A DNA stretch of 64,000 nt, from positions 124,001 through 188,000 of the forward strand of contig CAZAQV010000006.1 of the NCBI GenBank assembly GCA_964487255.1, written 5' to 3'. A program made the position numbers and the translations under genes. Positions 1 to 8,147 of the stretch are shown here, piece by piece; within the stretch, counting starts at the first letter, position 1; each line of letters begins with the position of its first letter. A model generated the notes under the pieces. The model did no database searches and had not been told where the DNA came from. It saw nothing but the letters and a program-made list of their open reading frames with translations. The DNA is from CAZAQV01 sp964487255. GTDB taxonomy: Bacteria > Myxococcota_A > Polyangia > Polyangiales > CAZAQV01.

Positions 1-1
1 G

Positions 2-361
2 ATTGGAGTCGCGGGCAGCCAGGGCAACTTTGAGCTCAACGTGTTCAAACCTGTCATGGCCTACAACATGCTCCAGTCAATTCGCCTGCTGGCTGACGCA
101 TCAGAGAGCTTCAACGAGCACTGCGCAGTGGGTATCGAGCCCAACCACGAGGCGATCAACAAGAACCTGCAGAACTCTCTTATGCTGGTAACCGCGCTCA
201 ACCCGCACGTCGGCTACGACAACGCGGCCAAGATCGCGAAACATGCTTACAAGAAAGGCACCACACTTCGCGCGGCCGCCGAGGAACTGGGCCTAATGAA
301 AGGCGAGGACTTCGACAAAGCCGTCCAACCGCGCGACATGGTCGGCCCGAAGAAAATATAG
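2..361 (+). CDS. fumC: Class II fumarate hydratase, C-terminal part (5' truncated by window edge)
   Basis: The reading frame is open from base 2 and ends at TAG 359-361, giving 119 residues. It begins inside the class II fumarase/aspartase signature region (GSQGNFELNVFKPV) and continues through the typical C-terminal helix and small domain (NEHCAVGIEPN, LNPHVGYDNAAKIAKHA). Class II fumarases interconvert fumarate and malate in the TCA cycle in the cytoplasm as homotetramers. The catalytic lid loop and N-terminal two thirds lie outside the window. Aspartase or argininosuccinate lyase are less likely because the tail matches FumC best by eye. It converges with rpoZ. Confidence 0.93.
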   Translation: MGVAGSQGNFELNVFKPVMAYNMLQSIRLLADASESFNEHCAVGIEPNHEAINKNLQNSLMLVTALNPHVGYDNAAKIAKHAYKKGTTLRAAAEELGLMKGEDFDKAVQPRDMVGPKKI

Positions 362-504
362 TAGTCGGTTTCCGCCGGAGCCTTCGTTCAAACGTGCGTA
401 GATTCCGCGCGCCCCCACAGCGAAAGGCTGAAGACGTACGACCCGGTACTTCGAAGCCTGAAGCGAGGAGGTAAGCCGGAAGATGCGTGCGTTTCAGCGG
501 AGGA

Positions 505-753
505 TCACTCGCGGGCGGCTTCGACGGCCTTCTCGTCGGCCAAAAACTCGTTGACCACTTCGGAGACCTTGCGCGAAAAGTAAACCTTCTCGTCCGCGAT
601 TTCACGAAGGGACGTCACCGCCTCGCGGTTACGGCTCGGAACGAGTGAAGGCGCTCCTTTCATGAGCTGCCGAGCGCGACGCGACGCAAGCACCACCAGC
701 GCAAAGCGGTTTTCATCGTGTTCCAAACAATCTTCAACGGTTACGCGAGCCAT
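505..753 (-). CDS. rpoZ: RNA polymerase omega subunit
   Basis: An 82-residue protein starting MARVTVEDCLEH, with the omega family core RFALVVLASRRARQL near residues 16-30 and a second half containing REIADEKVYF. Omega binds the beta-prime subunit and helps RNA polymerase assembly; in many bacteria it also forms part of the ppGpp site. The length is typical. The gene stands alone between fumC (convergent) and the cyclase gene (divergent), without the usual gmk or spoT neighbour visible. The ATG at 753 is the only plausible start before the conserved core. Confidence 0.92.
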   Translation of the reverse strand: MARVTVEDCLEHDENRFALVVLASRRARQLMKGAPSLVPSRNREAVTSLREIADEKVYFSRKVSEVVNEFLADEKAVEAARE

Positions 754-890
754 GGACGGCGGAGGCTAGACTGGATGTCAGGCGTGCGCAAGAAGGAAGC
801 GCCTCCACCCAAAAAGCGTGAAGTTTCTTCGCCCTAGCGCCAAGGGGCGATTGCGAGGAGCAGGCGACAAGGATAAGGTATGCGCGGATA

Positions 891-2513
891 ATGGCGAGGC
901 TGACGATTCAAAGCCCGCAGGGGCGCACCGAGCGGGTACTTGGCGACCACAACACATTGGGTCGGCACCCGGATAATACCGTTCAAATTCTCGACCGTAT
1001 CGTCTCGAAGAACCACTGCATCATCAAGGCGGGCAGTGGGGGCTGGCTGCTCGTCGACCTTGGGTCCCTCAACGGCACGTATGTCAACGGCCAACGCGTT
1101 GAAAAGGAGCGCGCGCTCAAGACGGGCGACACCATCAACATGGGCTCGACAACGATCGAGTTTTTGGATGACGCTGACAAGCCCGCGCTCGCCCGCACCT
1201 CGTCACTCGAAGCACAAGACGGGCCGCGCATTACGGTAGAAAAAGACTCCGAGAAGAGTCAAATCCGCACACGCCTCGACTCGGTCAGCACCTCGGACTT
1301 CGCACGCGAATCGGAGATACGTGACGAGGCTACGCTTCGTCAAGACTACGAAAAGTTGCGAATCGCACACCAGGTCATGACGGTTATCGGCGGCGAACTC
1401 GACGTGAGCAAGCTGCTTGCAAGCATTCTCAACTGTGCGTTCGAGGTCCTGAACGCAGACCGCGGCGTCATTCTGATGTACGACGACGAAGGTCAGCTTC
1501 GCCCCGAGTGTGTGCGAAGTCGTCGGGGCAAGGTTGAAGACGTCACCATCTCGAACACGATCCTTCAAGAGGTCATCGAGAACCGACGTGCGGTGATTTC
1601 AAACGACGCATCCGCAGACGCGCGCTTCAATGCGGCGAAGTCGATCATTATCCAAGGCATCCGCGCATCGATGGCTGTACCGCTGTTACATCGCGGAAAG
1701 CTACTCGGCGTGATGTGGCTGGACAGCCTGCTCGCAACCAACGCGTTTGGTGAGAAGGACCTCGCCGTGTTTCAGACGATGGCGAATCAGGCCGCTATCG
1801 CCATCCAAAACTCGCTCTTCGCAAAGCGCGCGGAAAAAGACGCTGTCTTTAAAGACAGCCTGCGGCGCCTCTTGCCAGCTGAACTCGTAGATCGCGTCGT
1901 CTCCGGCGAACTCGAAGTCAAGAAGGGCGGGGAACTTCGCGATACAACCGTGCTCTTCTCCGATATTCGTGGTTTTACTTCGATGAGCGAGTCGCAAGAC
2001 GCGCAACAAGTGGTCGCGATGCTCAACGAGTATTTCGAGCTTATGGTCGAAATCGTGTTCAAGCACGAAGGCACGCTCGACAAGTTCGTCGGAGACGAAA
2101 TTATGGTTCTGTTCGGTGCTCCAGTTGCGCACGACGACGATGCATTTCGTGCGGTTTCGACGGCCATCGAAATGATGGAGGCGCTCAAGGAGTTCAACCG
2201 CACACGTGCTGCGGAGAACGAAGTGCCCATCGAAATCGGGATCGGCATTAACTCGGGTGAGGTCGTAGCTGGGTACCTGGGGAGCAGCAAGGCGCTTGAG
2301 TATACGGTCATCGGCGACGTCGTGAACACCGGTGCTCGCCTCTGCTCAACAGCCGGCCCTGGCGAGGTCATCATATCCGAAACTACATACGAACGTGTTC
2401 GAGCGTATTTTCTCGTCGAAGAGCTCGAGCCCAAACAGGTCAAAGGCAAAGCAAAACCACTTCGCAACTACAAAGTGCTCGGTTGGCGACCTGGAGTCTA
2501 CCGAGTAGGTTGA
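891..2513 (+). CDS. FHA-GAF-class III nucleotidyl cyclase
   Basis: 540 residues in three parts. An N-terminal FHA domain (about 1-85) has GRHPDN, a conserved S-K-N-H and LNGTYVNG, the phosphothreonine-peptide binding pattern. A GAF domain spans about 165-310. A class III adenylate/guanylate cyclase domain starts near 350 with FSDIRGF and FVGDEIMVLFG, which carry the two metal-binding Asp residues, followed by GINSGEVVAG and YTVIGDVVN. It probably makes cAMP (or cGMP) under control of a kinase-phosphorylated partner read by FHA and a small ligand or redox cue read by GAF. No membrane segment is visible, so it should be cytosolic. It ends 14 bases before the chosen accA start, so co-transcription is likely. 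Confidence 0.9.
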   Translation: MARLTIQSPQGRTERVLGDHNTLGRHPDNTVQILDRIVSKNHCIIKAGSGGWLLVDLGSLNGTYVNGQRVEKERALKTGDTINMGSTTIEFLDDADKPALARTSSLEAQDGPRITVEKDSEKSQIRTRLDSVSTSDFARESEIRDEATLRQDYEKLRIAHQVMTVIGGELDVSKLLASILNCAFEVLNADRGVILMYDDEGQLRPECVRSRRGKVEDVTISNTILQEVIENRRAVISNDASADARFNAAKSIIIQGIRASMAVPLLHRGKLLGVMWLDSLLATNAFGEKDLAVFQTMANQAAIAIQNSLFAKRAEKDAVFKDSLRRLLPAELVDRVVSGELEVKKGGELRDTTVLFSDIRGFTSMSESQDAQQVVAMLNEYFELMVEIVFKHEGTLDKFVGDEIMVLFGAPVAHDDDAFRAVSTAIEMMEALKEFNRTRAAENEVPIEIGIGINSGEVVAGYLGSSKALEYTVIGDVVNTGARLCSTAGPGEVIISETTYERVRAYFLVEELEPKQVKGKAKPLRNYKVLGWRPGVYRVG

Positions 2514-2527
2514 AGGGTTTCCGATCC

Positions 2528-3493
2528 GTGGCGCATCTCGATTTTGAAAAACCACTCGCTGATCTAGAGGACAAGATCGAAGCACTTCGACGTGCGGGCG
2601 GGCAGAGCGGTGGGACGCCGCGCGCAGAAATCGAGCAACTCGAGCAGCAGGTCACTCGCTTACGGCAAGAAGTGTTTCGCGGGCTCACGCTGTGGCAGAA
2701 AGTTCAACTTAGCCGACACCCCGACCGACCTTACTTTCTCGACTATGCCGAGCGTATTTTCAGCGACATCCTAGAGCTTCACGGCGATCGTTCCTTTCGT
2801 GACGACGCAGCCATCATCAGCGGCTTTGCAACGTTTGAAGGCCAGAGCGTCGCGTTTATCGGTCAGCAGAAGGGCCGGACATCCAAGCAGAAGGTCAAGC
2901 GTAACTTTGCGATGGCGCACCCCGAGGGCTACCGCAAGGCCATGCGCGTCATGCAGCTCGCAGAGCGTTTTGGACGCCCGGTTTTGACCTTCATTGATAC
3001 GCCCGGCGCCTATCCTGGAGTCGGCGCAGAAGAGCGAGGGCAAAGCGAAGCGATCGGACAGAGCATCTTGCTCATGTCTCAGCTTCGTGTTCCGTCCATC
3101 GCGACGGTAATCGGGGAGGGCGGTAGCGGAGGAGCCCTGGCGTTGGGCGTCGCGAGCCGAGTTCTGATGTTTGAGTACGCCACATATAGCGTGATCACTC
3201 CCGAGGGTTGCGCATCCATCCTATGGCGCGACGGTGCAAAAGCTCCCGCGGCCGCGGAACAGCTCGGCATGATGGCGGAAGATGCGCAGCGCCTCGGTAT
3301 CGTGGACGAAGTCCTCCCAGAACCTGTCGGGGGCAACCATGCAGATGTCGAACAGTCGGCCAGCACGCTTCGAGCGACCCTCAAGCGGCACCTCGCGGAG
3401 ATTCGAGAGCTCGACCCCGATGCATTGCGCGCACAACGCTATGATAAGTTTCGGGTCATGGGCGCTTTCCAGGTTGGTCCAGACAAACCCTAG
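2528..3493 (+). CDS. accA: Acetyl-CoA carboxylase carboxyltransferase subunit alpha
   Basis: 321 residues from GTG 2528. This start is preferred because AccA proteins begin close to LDFEKPL and an AAGGG Shine-Dalgarno-like run lies about 10 bases upstream; the frame stays open back to TTG 2483, which would overlap the cyclase gene. Recognisable carboxyltransferase motifs are FIDTPGAYPG and GEGGSGGALA, followed by VITPEGCASILW. With AccD it transfers CO2 from carboxybiotin to acetyl-CoA to give malonyl-CoA for fatty acid synthesis. AccD is not in the window. The TAG stop (3491-3493) coincides with the first bases of a palindromic repeat, so the extreme C-terminus may have been trimmed or reset by that insertion. 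Confidence 0.93.
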   Translation: MAHLDFEKPLADLEDKIEALRRAGGQSGGTPRAEIEQLEQQVTRLRQEVFRGLTLWQKVQLSRHPDRPYFLDYAERIFSDILELHGDRSFRDDAAIISGFATFEGQSVAFIGQQKGRTSKQKVKRNFAMAHPEGYRKAMRVMQLAERFGRPVLTFIDTPGAYPGVGAEERGQSEAIGQSILLMSQLRVPSIATVIGEGGSGGALALGVASRVLMFEYATYSVITPEGCASILWRDGAKAPAAAEQLGMMAEDAQRLGIVDEVLPEPVGGNHADVEQSASTLRATLKRHLAEIRELDPDALRAQRYDKFRVMGAFQVGPDKP

Positions 3494-3927
3494 CGGTCTT
3501 TCCAAAAGCCGATTTTGGTCGCTCCGCTCGAACGAATCGGCGATGGNNNNNNNNNNNNNNNNNNNNNNNNNNNNNNNNNNNNNNNNNNNNNNNNNNNNNN
3601 NNNNNNNNNNNNNNNNNNNNNNNNNNNNNNNNNNNNNNNNNNNNNNAGCCTAGCGAAGAGCCAGAGGTCGCGATGAGCGGTCTTTCCAAAAGCCGATTTT
3701 GGTCGCTCCGCTCGAACGAATCGGCGATGGTGTCACCGAACGTTCTGCGCTACGCCTGTCTTTTTATTAGCTCTTCCGCGAACGCGTCATCGCTTGCCAA
3801 ATCGTTGCTTTGCAGGAAGCCTAGCGAAGAGCCAGAGGTCGCGATGAGCGGTCTTTCCAAAAGCCGATTTTGCTAGTTGCAAAATCGTTGCTTTGCAGGA
3901 AGCCTAGCGAAGAGCCAGAGGTGGAGC
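3494..3927 (+). repeat. Palindromic-element array between accA and ppdK, interrupted by a gap
   Basis: At least three copies of the type 1 element lie in the same orientation. The first starts at 3494 and runs into Ns. The second (about 3672-3840) is interrupted at its hairpin by about 90 bases of a second repeat type (about 3702-3797). The third (3842-3925) is intact, with arms CGATTTTGC 3865-3873 and GCAAAATCG 3879-3887. The flanking block GCCTAGCGAAGAGCCAGAGG occurs at about 3648, 3819 and 3902. Spacing between the blocks is 171 and then 83 bases; the difference of 88 bases is the nested piece. No other gene fills this 434-base stretch. Confidence 0.88.
3547..3646. other. Assembly gap (100 N)
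   Basis: Exactly 100 Ns, the conventional placeholder for a gap of unknown size. It falls inside the palindromic repeat array, where near-identical copies would break or collapse a short-read assembly. The true number of repeat copies between accA and ppdK is therefore unknown. Confidence 0.99.
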
Positions 3928-6627
3928 ATGGGACAGCACGTATTTTCTTTCACGGACGACATCGGCGATCACAACCCCAAGGATTTGCTTGGCGGAAAAG
4001 GGGCGGGACTACGCACCATGGCGTCGCTCGGCATTCCGGTGCCTCCGGGTTTCACGATCAGCACCGCGACGTGCGCCTACTGGAACGAGCACAAAGCTTA
4101 TCCCGCAGGTTTGGAGTCGGCCGTTCACAGCAAACTGGCCGAGGTTGAAAAAGAGCTCAGTCGAGGCTTTGGCAGCGACAGTGCACCACTGCTTTTGTCT
4201 GTGCGTTCGGGGGCGGCCGTCTCGATGCCCGGCATGATGGATACGATCCTCAACCTCGGCCTCAATGACGTCACGGTCGACGCACTTGCAAAACAAGCAG
4301 GGGATCCCCGCTTCGCCTACGACGCCTATCGTAGATTGATCGCGATGTACTCCGACGTGGTACTCGGAATTGAAAGGGAAATCTTCGAGCGACTACTCAA
4401 CGAGGCCAAAGGCAGGGCGGGCTCGCCGCTGATGAGCGACTCGGAGCTACCCGCCGAAGCGCTCAAGGATCTTGTCAAGGCATACGCTGAGGTTGTCGAA
4501 CGGGAAACTTCATCTCCCTTTCCGCAAGACGTCACCAAGCAACTCTGGGGAGCCATCGATGCGGTCTTCCGGTCGTGGAACAACCCTCGTGCAATCCGCT
4601 ACCGGCGCATGCAGAACATCACGGGTCTAGACGGCACGGCGGTGACGGTGCAGTCGATGGTATTTGGCAACATGGGCAATGACAGCGGGTCGGGTGTGGC
4701 GTTCACACGCAACCCTTCCACTGGCGAAAAGGTCCTGTACGGCGAGTTTCTCAACAACGCGCAGGGCGAAGATGTTGTCGCCGGCGTCCGAACGCCACTG
4801 CCACTCAGCGTTGCTGCATGTGCACCCGGAATGGAGGCTCAGACCCTGGAGCGCAGTCTACCTGAGAGCTACGAGACGTTCGTCCGGATCGCAGAAAGAC
4901 TCGAAGAGTCGCTACGCGACCTGCAAGACATCGAGTTCACCATCGAAAAAGGCAAGGTCTACATTCTACAGACGCGCAACGGTAAGCGCACCGCGCACGC
5001 CGCCGTCAAAATCGCGTCGGACATGGTCGACGAAGGGCGTCTCACGCCGGACGAAGCGATCCTGCGTGTTGAGGCCAACGCACTCGAGCAGCTCCTTCAT
5101 GCCAGCTTGCCAACACCGGAGGAACTCAAAAAGCAGGATATTCTTCCACTGGCCCAGGGCTTACCAGCAAGCCCGGGCGCGGCGATGGGCGAGATCGTCT
5201 TCACAGCAGACGAAGCCGAGTTCGCCTCCTCGGCCGGACGCAAGGTAATTTTGGTACGACGGGAGACCAGCCCCGAAGACATCCACGGGATGAAGGCCTC
5301 CGAGGGCATCATTACCGCAACAGGAGGCATGACTTCGCATGCGGCGGTCGTTGCACGGGGACTCGGGAAGACCTGCGTCGCAGGCTGTTCAGCACTGTCG
5401 GTGGACTACGAGAATAAAACCGTCACAGTGCAAGCCAAGGACGGTAGCTCGACGGTACTCCGACAAGGCGAGGTAATTACGCTCGACGGTGGTCGCGGTC
5501 TCATTTATCAAGGCGCCCTTGAAGTCGTAGCTGCTGCCAAGCTGCCGGAGTTCGACCGCGTCATGGAGTGGGCCGATGAACGTAGGCGCCTGCGTGTCCG
5601 CGCCAACGCTGACACCCCCTCGCAGGCCCGCACGGCGCGTGCCTACGGCGCGGAAGGCATAGGCCTTTGCCGCACAGAGCACATGTTCTTCGCAGATGAA
5701 CGTCTGCTCGCAGTGCGTTGTCTCGTCCTGAGCGAGGAAGGTCAACGCGAGCATTGGGTTCAGAAGGTCGAACCCATGCAGCGCGAGGATTTTGAGGGGA
5801 TTTTTGAGGCCATGGACGGGCTTCCCGTCACAGTTCGACTGTTAGATTGGCCCCTCCATGAGTTCTTGCCCCGTGAGCGCGACGAGTACAAAGCGGTAGG
5901 CGAGGCGCTAGGACGGACGCCCGAAGCTATCGAGTCCATCTGCTCGCGGATGCACGAAACCAATCCCATGTTGGGCCACCGCGGCGTACGCGTCGGTCTG
6001 ACGAGACCCGAAATTTACGAGATGCAAGTCCGCGCCATTGCCGATGCCGCCGCAGCCTGTGCAAAAAGGGGTATCACCGTCAAACCGGAAGTGATGATCC
6101 CGGTCGTGGCACTCAGCACCGAAGTCGCATTGATGAAGAGCATGATCAAAGACGTCTTCGACGCTCGTTTAGAGGCGGCGGGACAGAAGGTGGACTACCT
6201 GATCGGAACCATGATCGAACTTCCAAGAGCGTGTCTCGTCGCAAACGAACTTGCCGAGAACGCGGAATTCTTTTCGTTTGGCACCAATGACCTGACACAG
6301 ACGACTTTCGGGCTCAGCCGAGACGACGCGGGGCGCTTCTTGCCCGCGTACCTACAGGATGCACGCGGCATCCTCGAATCCGACCCGTTTTCACAACTCG
6401 ACGAAAAGGGCCCGGGAGCCCTCGTGAAGATTGCGTGCGAAAAGGGGCGCGCGACTCGCAGCGACATCAAACTCGGCCTCTGCGGTGAGCACGGCGGAGA
6501 CCCCGAGTCGATCCGCTTCTGTGAGGACATTGGCCTCGACTACGTATCGTGTTCGCCGCCGCGAATTCCGGTCGCACGACTGGCAGCGGCACAGGCACAC
6601 CAAACGATCAAACAGGGAAAGGCCTGA
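3928..6627 (+). CDS. ppdK: Pyruvate, phosphate dikinase
   Basis: 899 residues, the usual PPDK length. The N-terminal ATP-binding part starts FSFTDDIGDHNPKDLLGGKG. The swivelling phosphohistidine domain has GGMTSHAAVVARG with the catalytic His near 471. The C-terminal PEP/pyruvate barrel has GLCRTEHMFF, GTNDLTQTTFGLSRDD and the proton-donor Cys in LGLCGEHGGDP near 853. It interconverts pyruvate + ATP + phosphate with PEP + AMP + PPi. ATG 3928 is chosen because family homology begins there and a purine-rich AGAGGTGGAGC lies just upstream. That Shine-Dalgarno region is the tail of the adjacent palindromic element, so the repeat may supply the translation signal. The frame stays open back to 3877 but only through repeat sequence. 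Confidence 0.95.
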   Translation: MGQHVFSFTDDIGDHNPKDLLGGKGAGLRTMASLGIPVPPGFTISTATCAYWNEHKAYPAGLESAVHSKLAEVEKELSRGFGSDSAPLLLSVRSGAAVSMPGMMDTILNLGLNDVTVDALAKQAGDPRFAYDAYRRLIAMYSDVVLGIEREIFERLLNEAKGRAGSPLMSDSELPAEALKDLVKAYAEVVERETSSPFPQDVTKQLWGAIDAVFRSWNNPRAIRYRRMQNITGLDGTAVTVQSMVFGNMGNDSGSGVAFTRNPSTGEKVLYGEFLNNAQGEDVVAGVRTPLPLSVAACAPGMEAQTLERSLPESYETFVRIAERLEESLRDLQDIEFTIEKGKVYILQTRNGKRTAHAAVKIASDMVDEGRLTPDEAILRVEANALEQLLHASLPTPEELKKQDILPLAQGLPASPGAAMGEIVFTADEAEFASSAGRKVILVRRETSPEDIHGMKASEGIITATGGMTSHAAVVARGLGKTCVAGCSALSVDYENKTVTVQAKDGSSTVLRQGEVITLDGGRGLIYQGALEVVAAAKLPEFDRVMEWADERRRLRVRANADTPSQARTARAYGAEGIGLCRTEHMFFADERLLAVRCLVLSEEGQREHWVQKVEPMQREDFEGIFEAMDGLPVTVRLLDWPLHEFLPRERDEYKAVGEALGRTPEAIESICSRMHETNPMLGHRGVRVGLTRPEIYEMQVRAIADAAAACAKRGITVKPEVMIPVVALSTEVALMKSMIKDVFDARLEAAGQKVDYLIGTMIELPRACLVANELAENAEFFSFGTNDLTQTTFGLSRDDAGRFLPAYLQDARGILESDPFSQLDEKGPGALVKIACEKGRATRSDIKLGLCGEHGGDPESIRFCEDIGLDYVSCSPPRIPVARLAAAQAHQTIKQGKA

Positions 6628-7118
6628 TGCGGGGATACGCCGTCCTAGCGGCCGCGATACTGAATCTGGCGCCGGCATGCGGAAACGATGAGATTCCACA
6701 AAGCGTGATCGAAGCCACAAAACCGCCCGAGGTCACGCGGAGCAAACCGGTGCCTCCACCACTGTCCCCGAGCAACGAGAATTTTGAGGGCATTCCAATT
6801 CCGATGGGCGCCAAGCATCAAGCCATGCTCGACGGACGCTTTCGTTATCTCATCGAAGTGACTCCGGGCGACATGATCGGCTACTTCAAAAAGTATGCAC
6901 TCCCGGCCTCGGTCGAACTCGATGGCGCGGCAACCGTCCTCCGGAACGCCGTTGCCAAGGAATCGAAGGGCAAAAAGAAGATGGACATCGTGATTCGCCC
7001 TTCGACGCCAGGTTGGACCCAGATCGAGATTACACCTGAGCCGGAGTTCGTCGACAGTCCGGCACCTGAGTCCGAAACCCTTAACGCCGCAAACAAGTCG
7101 TTTATGCAGGCGGATTGA
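6627..7118 (+). CDS. Small probable lipoprotein of unknown function
   Basis: 163 residues. The start ATG overlaps the ppdK stop by one base (TGATG), suggesting translational coupling. The N-terminus MRGYAVLAAAILNLAPAC looks like a lipoprotein signal with Cys near 18, although the residues before Cys are not a textbook lipobox. A Pro-rich stretch (about 30-52) follows, then a small globular part containing FRYLIEVTPGDMIGYFKKY, which could be a ferredoxin-like or similar alpha/beta fold. I do not recognise a family. Its position as the last gene after ppdK does not by itself imply a metabolic role. Confidence 0.7.
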   Translation: MRGYAVLAAAILNLAPACGNDEIPQSVIEATKPPEVTRSKPVPPPLSPSNENFEGIPIPMGAKHQAMLDGRFRYLIEVTPGDMIGYFKKYALPASVELDGAATVLRNAVAKESKGKKKMDIVIRPSTPGWTQIEITPEPEFVDSPAPESETLNAANKSFMQAD

Positions 7119-7136
7119 CCCGAAGCTTTGACTCGA

Positions 7137-8147
7137 TCAGACGCAGGTCTGCGTCCCGCAGTCGCACTTCTTTCCGGGACAATTGACTTGTCTTTGGGAC
7201 GTGACGCACCCCTCGGTCGTGTCACAGGTGCCCGTTGTGATGTTCATCCGGCAGCCGACTTGATCCGATAACGGCTCGGAATTGCAGATGTTCTGCTTCG
7301 CGCAGTCGGTCGTCGTGGTCTTTACGCCGCAGCTCTCCTGCACCGGGTTACATGTGGGCGTCTGTTTGGTCCACACGGTGCCATTACATGAGCTGGGGGG
7401 CGCGGTGCAACTCGTTCTCGACTCAGAAGGAGTCCCGCAACGACTTCCGTCCTGACAAGTCGGCACAGATACCACAAGTTCGGGCTCGGCGGCATTCGTG
7501 CAATAGCTGTCCTCGGTCGGGCAATCCGTGGAGCGCGAATCGACCTCACAACCCGTTTCCGAAACACACACAGGGGAATGCTCCGTGAGCTTACCGTCAC
7601 TGCAGCTGGCGCCCGGTGCGCTGCATGTTTGCGCATTTTCGGTCGAAGCTCCGCACTTGGATTCGTCCGCACAGGTCGGGGTAAAGGTCACATACTCAAG
7701 CCCGCGGCAAAACCCCGCGTTCGTGGGGCAGGCTGTTTGTTTGATGGCCAGGCCGCATGCCCCATCAGCACACACCCGATCGTGCGTGGTGAGTGTGCCA
7801 TCGGAACAGGTCGGCTCACCTTTCGGGCACTGAAGAGCGCCCATGCACTCCATCGCACCGTCAGGAATGACCAGCGATGCGTCCTCGACCGATGCGTCAA
7901 GGTTGGCGTCTGGTCGCATCGCGTCACGCACGAGCGATCCATCTTGGGCTAGGGCATCAGCATCGCCGGCCGCGTCGATCTGCGCGCCCGCATCGGGACG
8001 CGGTGGTCGAGGAGCGCCTTCCTCGTCCGAGCAACCAGATACAGAGGCCAGGCAACATGTCAGCATCAGCACAACGCGAGTCACGCGGTCACCGTACCAG
8101 CAATGCACTGGCATGCGCCAACCCTTGGATAAACGTGGCTTCGACAT
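7137..8147 (-). CDS. Cysteine-rich probable lipoprotein
   Basis: 336 residues if it starts at ATG 8147, which overlaps the upstream TGA as TGATG. A downstream GTG at 8084 (MTRVVLMLTCCLASVSGC) would give a more compact lipoprotein signal with lipobox VSGC. After the signal comes an Asp/Ala/Gly-rich linker (about 40-95) and then a series of Cys pairs in short repeats of the type CxDGxxxxxxxVCxxxxGC. This is the common layout of myxobacterial surface lipoproteins, where the Cys presumably form disulfides outside the cytoplasm. It is the last gene of the pilin/PilY1 block, directly after the LRR lipoprotein. Confidence 0.75.
   Translation of the reverse strand: MSKPRLSKGWRMPVHCWYGDRVTRVVLMLTCCLASVSGCSDEEGAPRPPRPDAGAQIDAAGDADALAQDGSLVRDAMRPDANLDASVEDASLVIPDGAMECMGALQCPKGEPTCSDGTLTTHDRVCADGACGLAIKQTACPTNAGFCRGLEYVTFTPTCADESKCGASTENAQTCSAPGASCSDGKLTEHSPVCVSETGCEVDSRSTDCPTEDSYCTNAAEPELVVSVPTCQDGSRCGTPSESRTSCTAPPSSCNGTVWTKQTPTCNPVQESCGVKTTTTDCAKQNICNSEPLSDQVGCRMNITTGTCDTTEGCVTSQRQVNCPGKKCDCGTQTCV

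Noticed and set aside
3673..3876. 67-residue ORF in the accA-ppdK gap with AGAGG plus ATG
   Set aside because: It consists entirely of repeat sequence, ends in the hairpin loop TAG and has no recognisable protein features. Kept as part of the repeat discussion, not as a gene.
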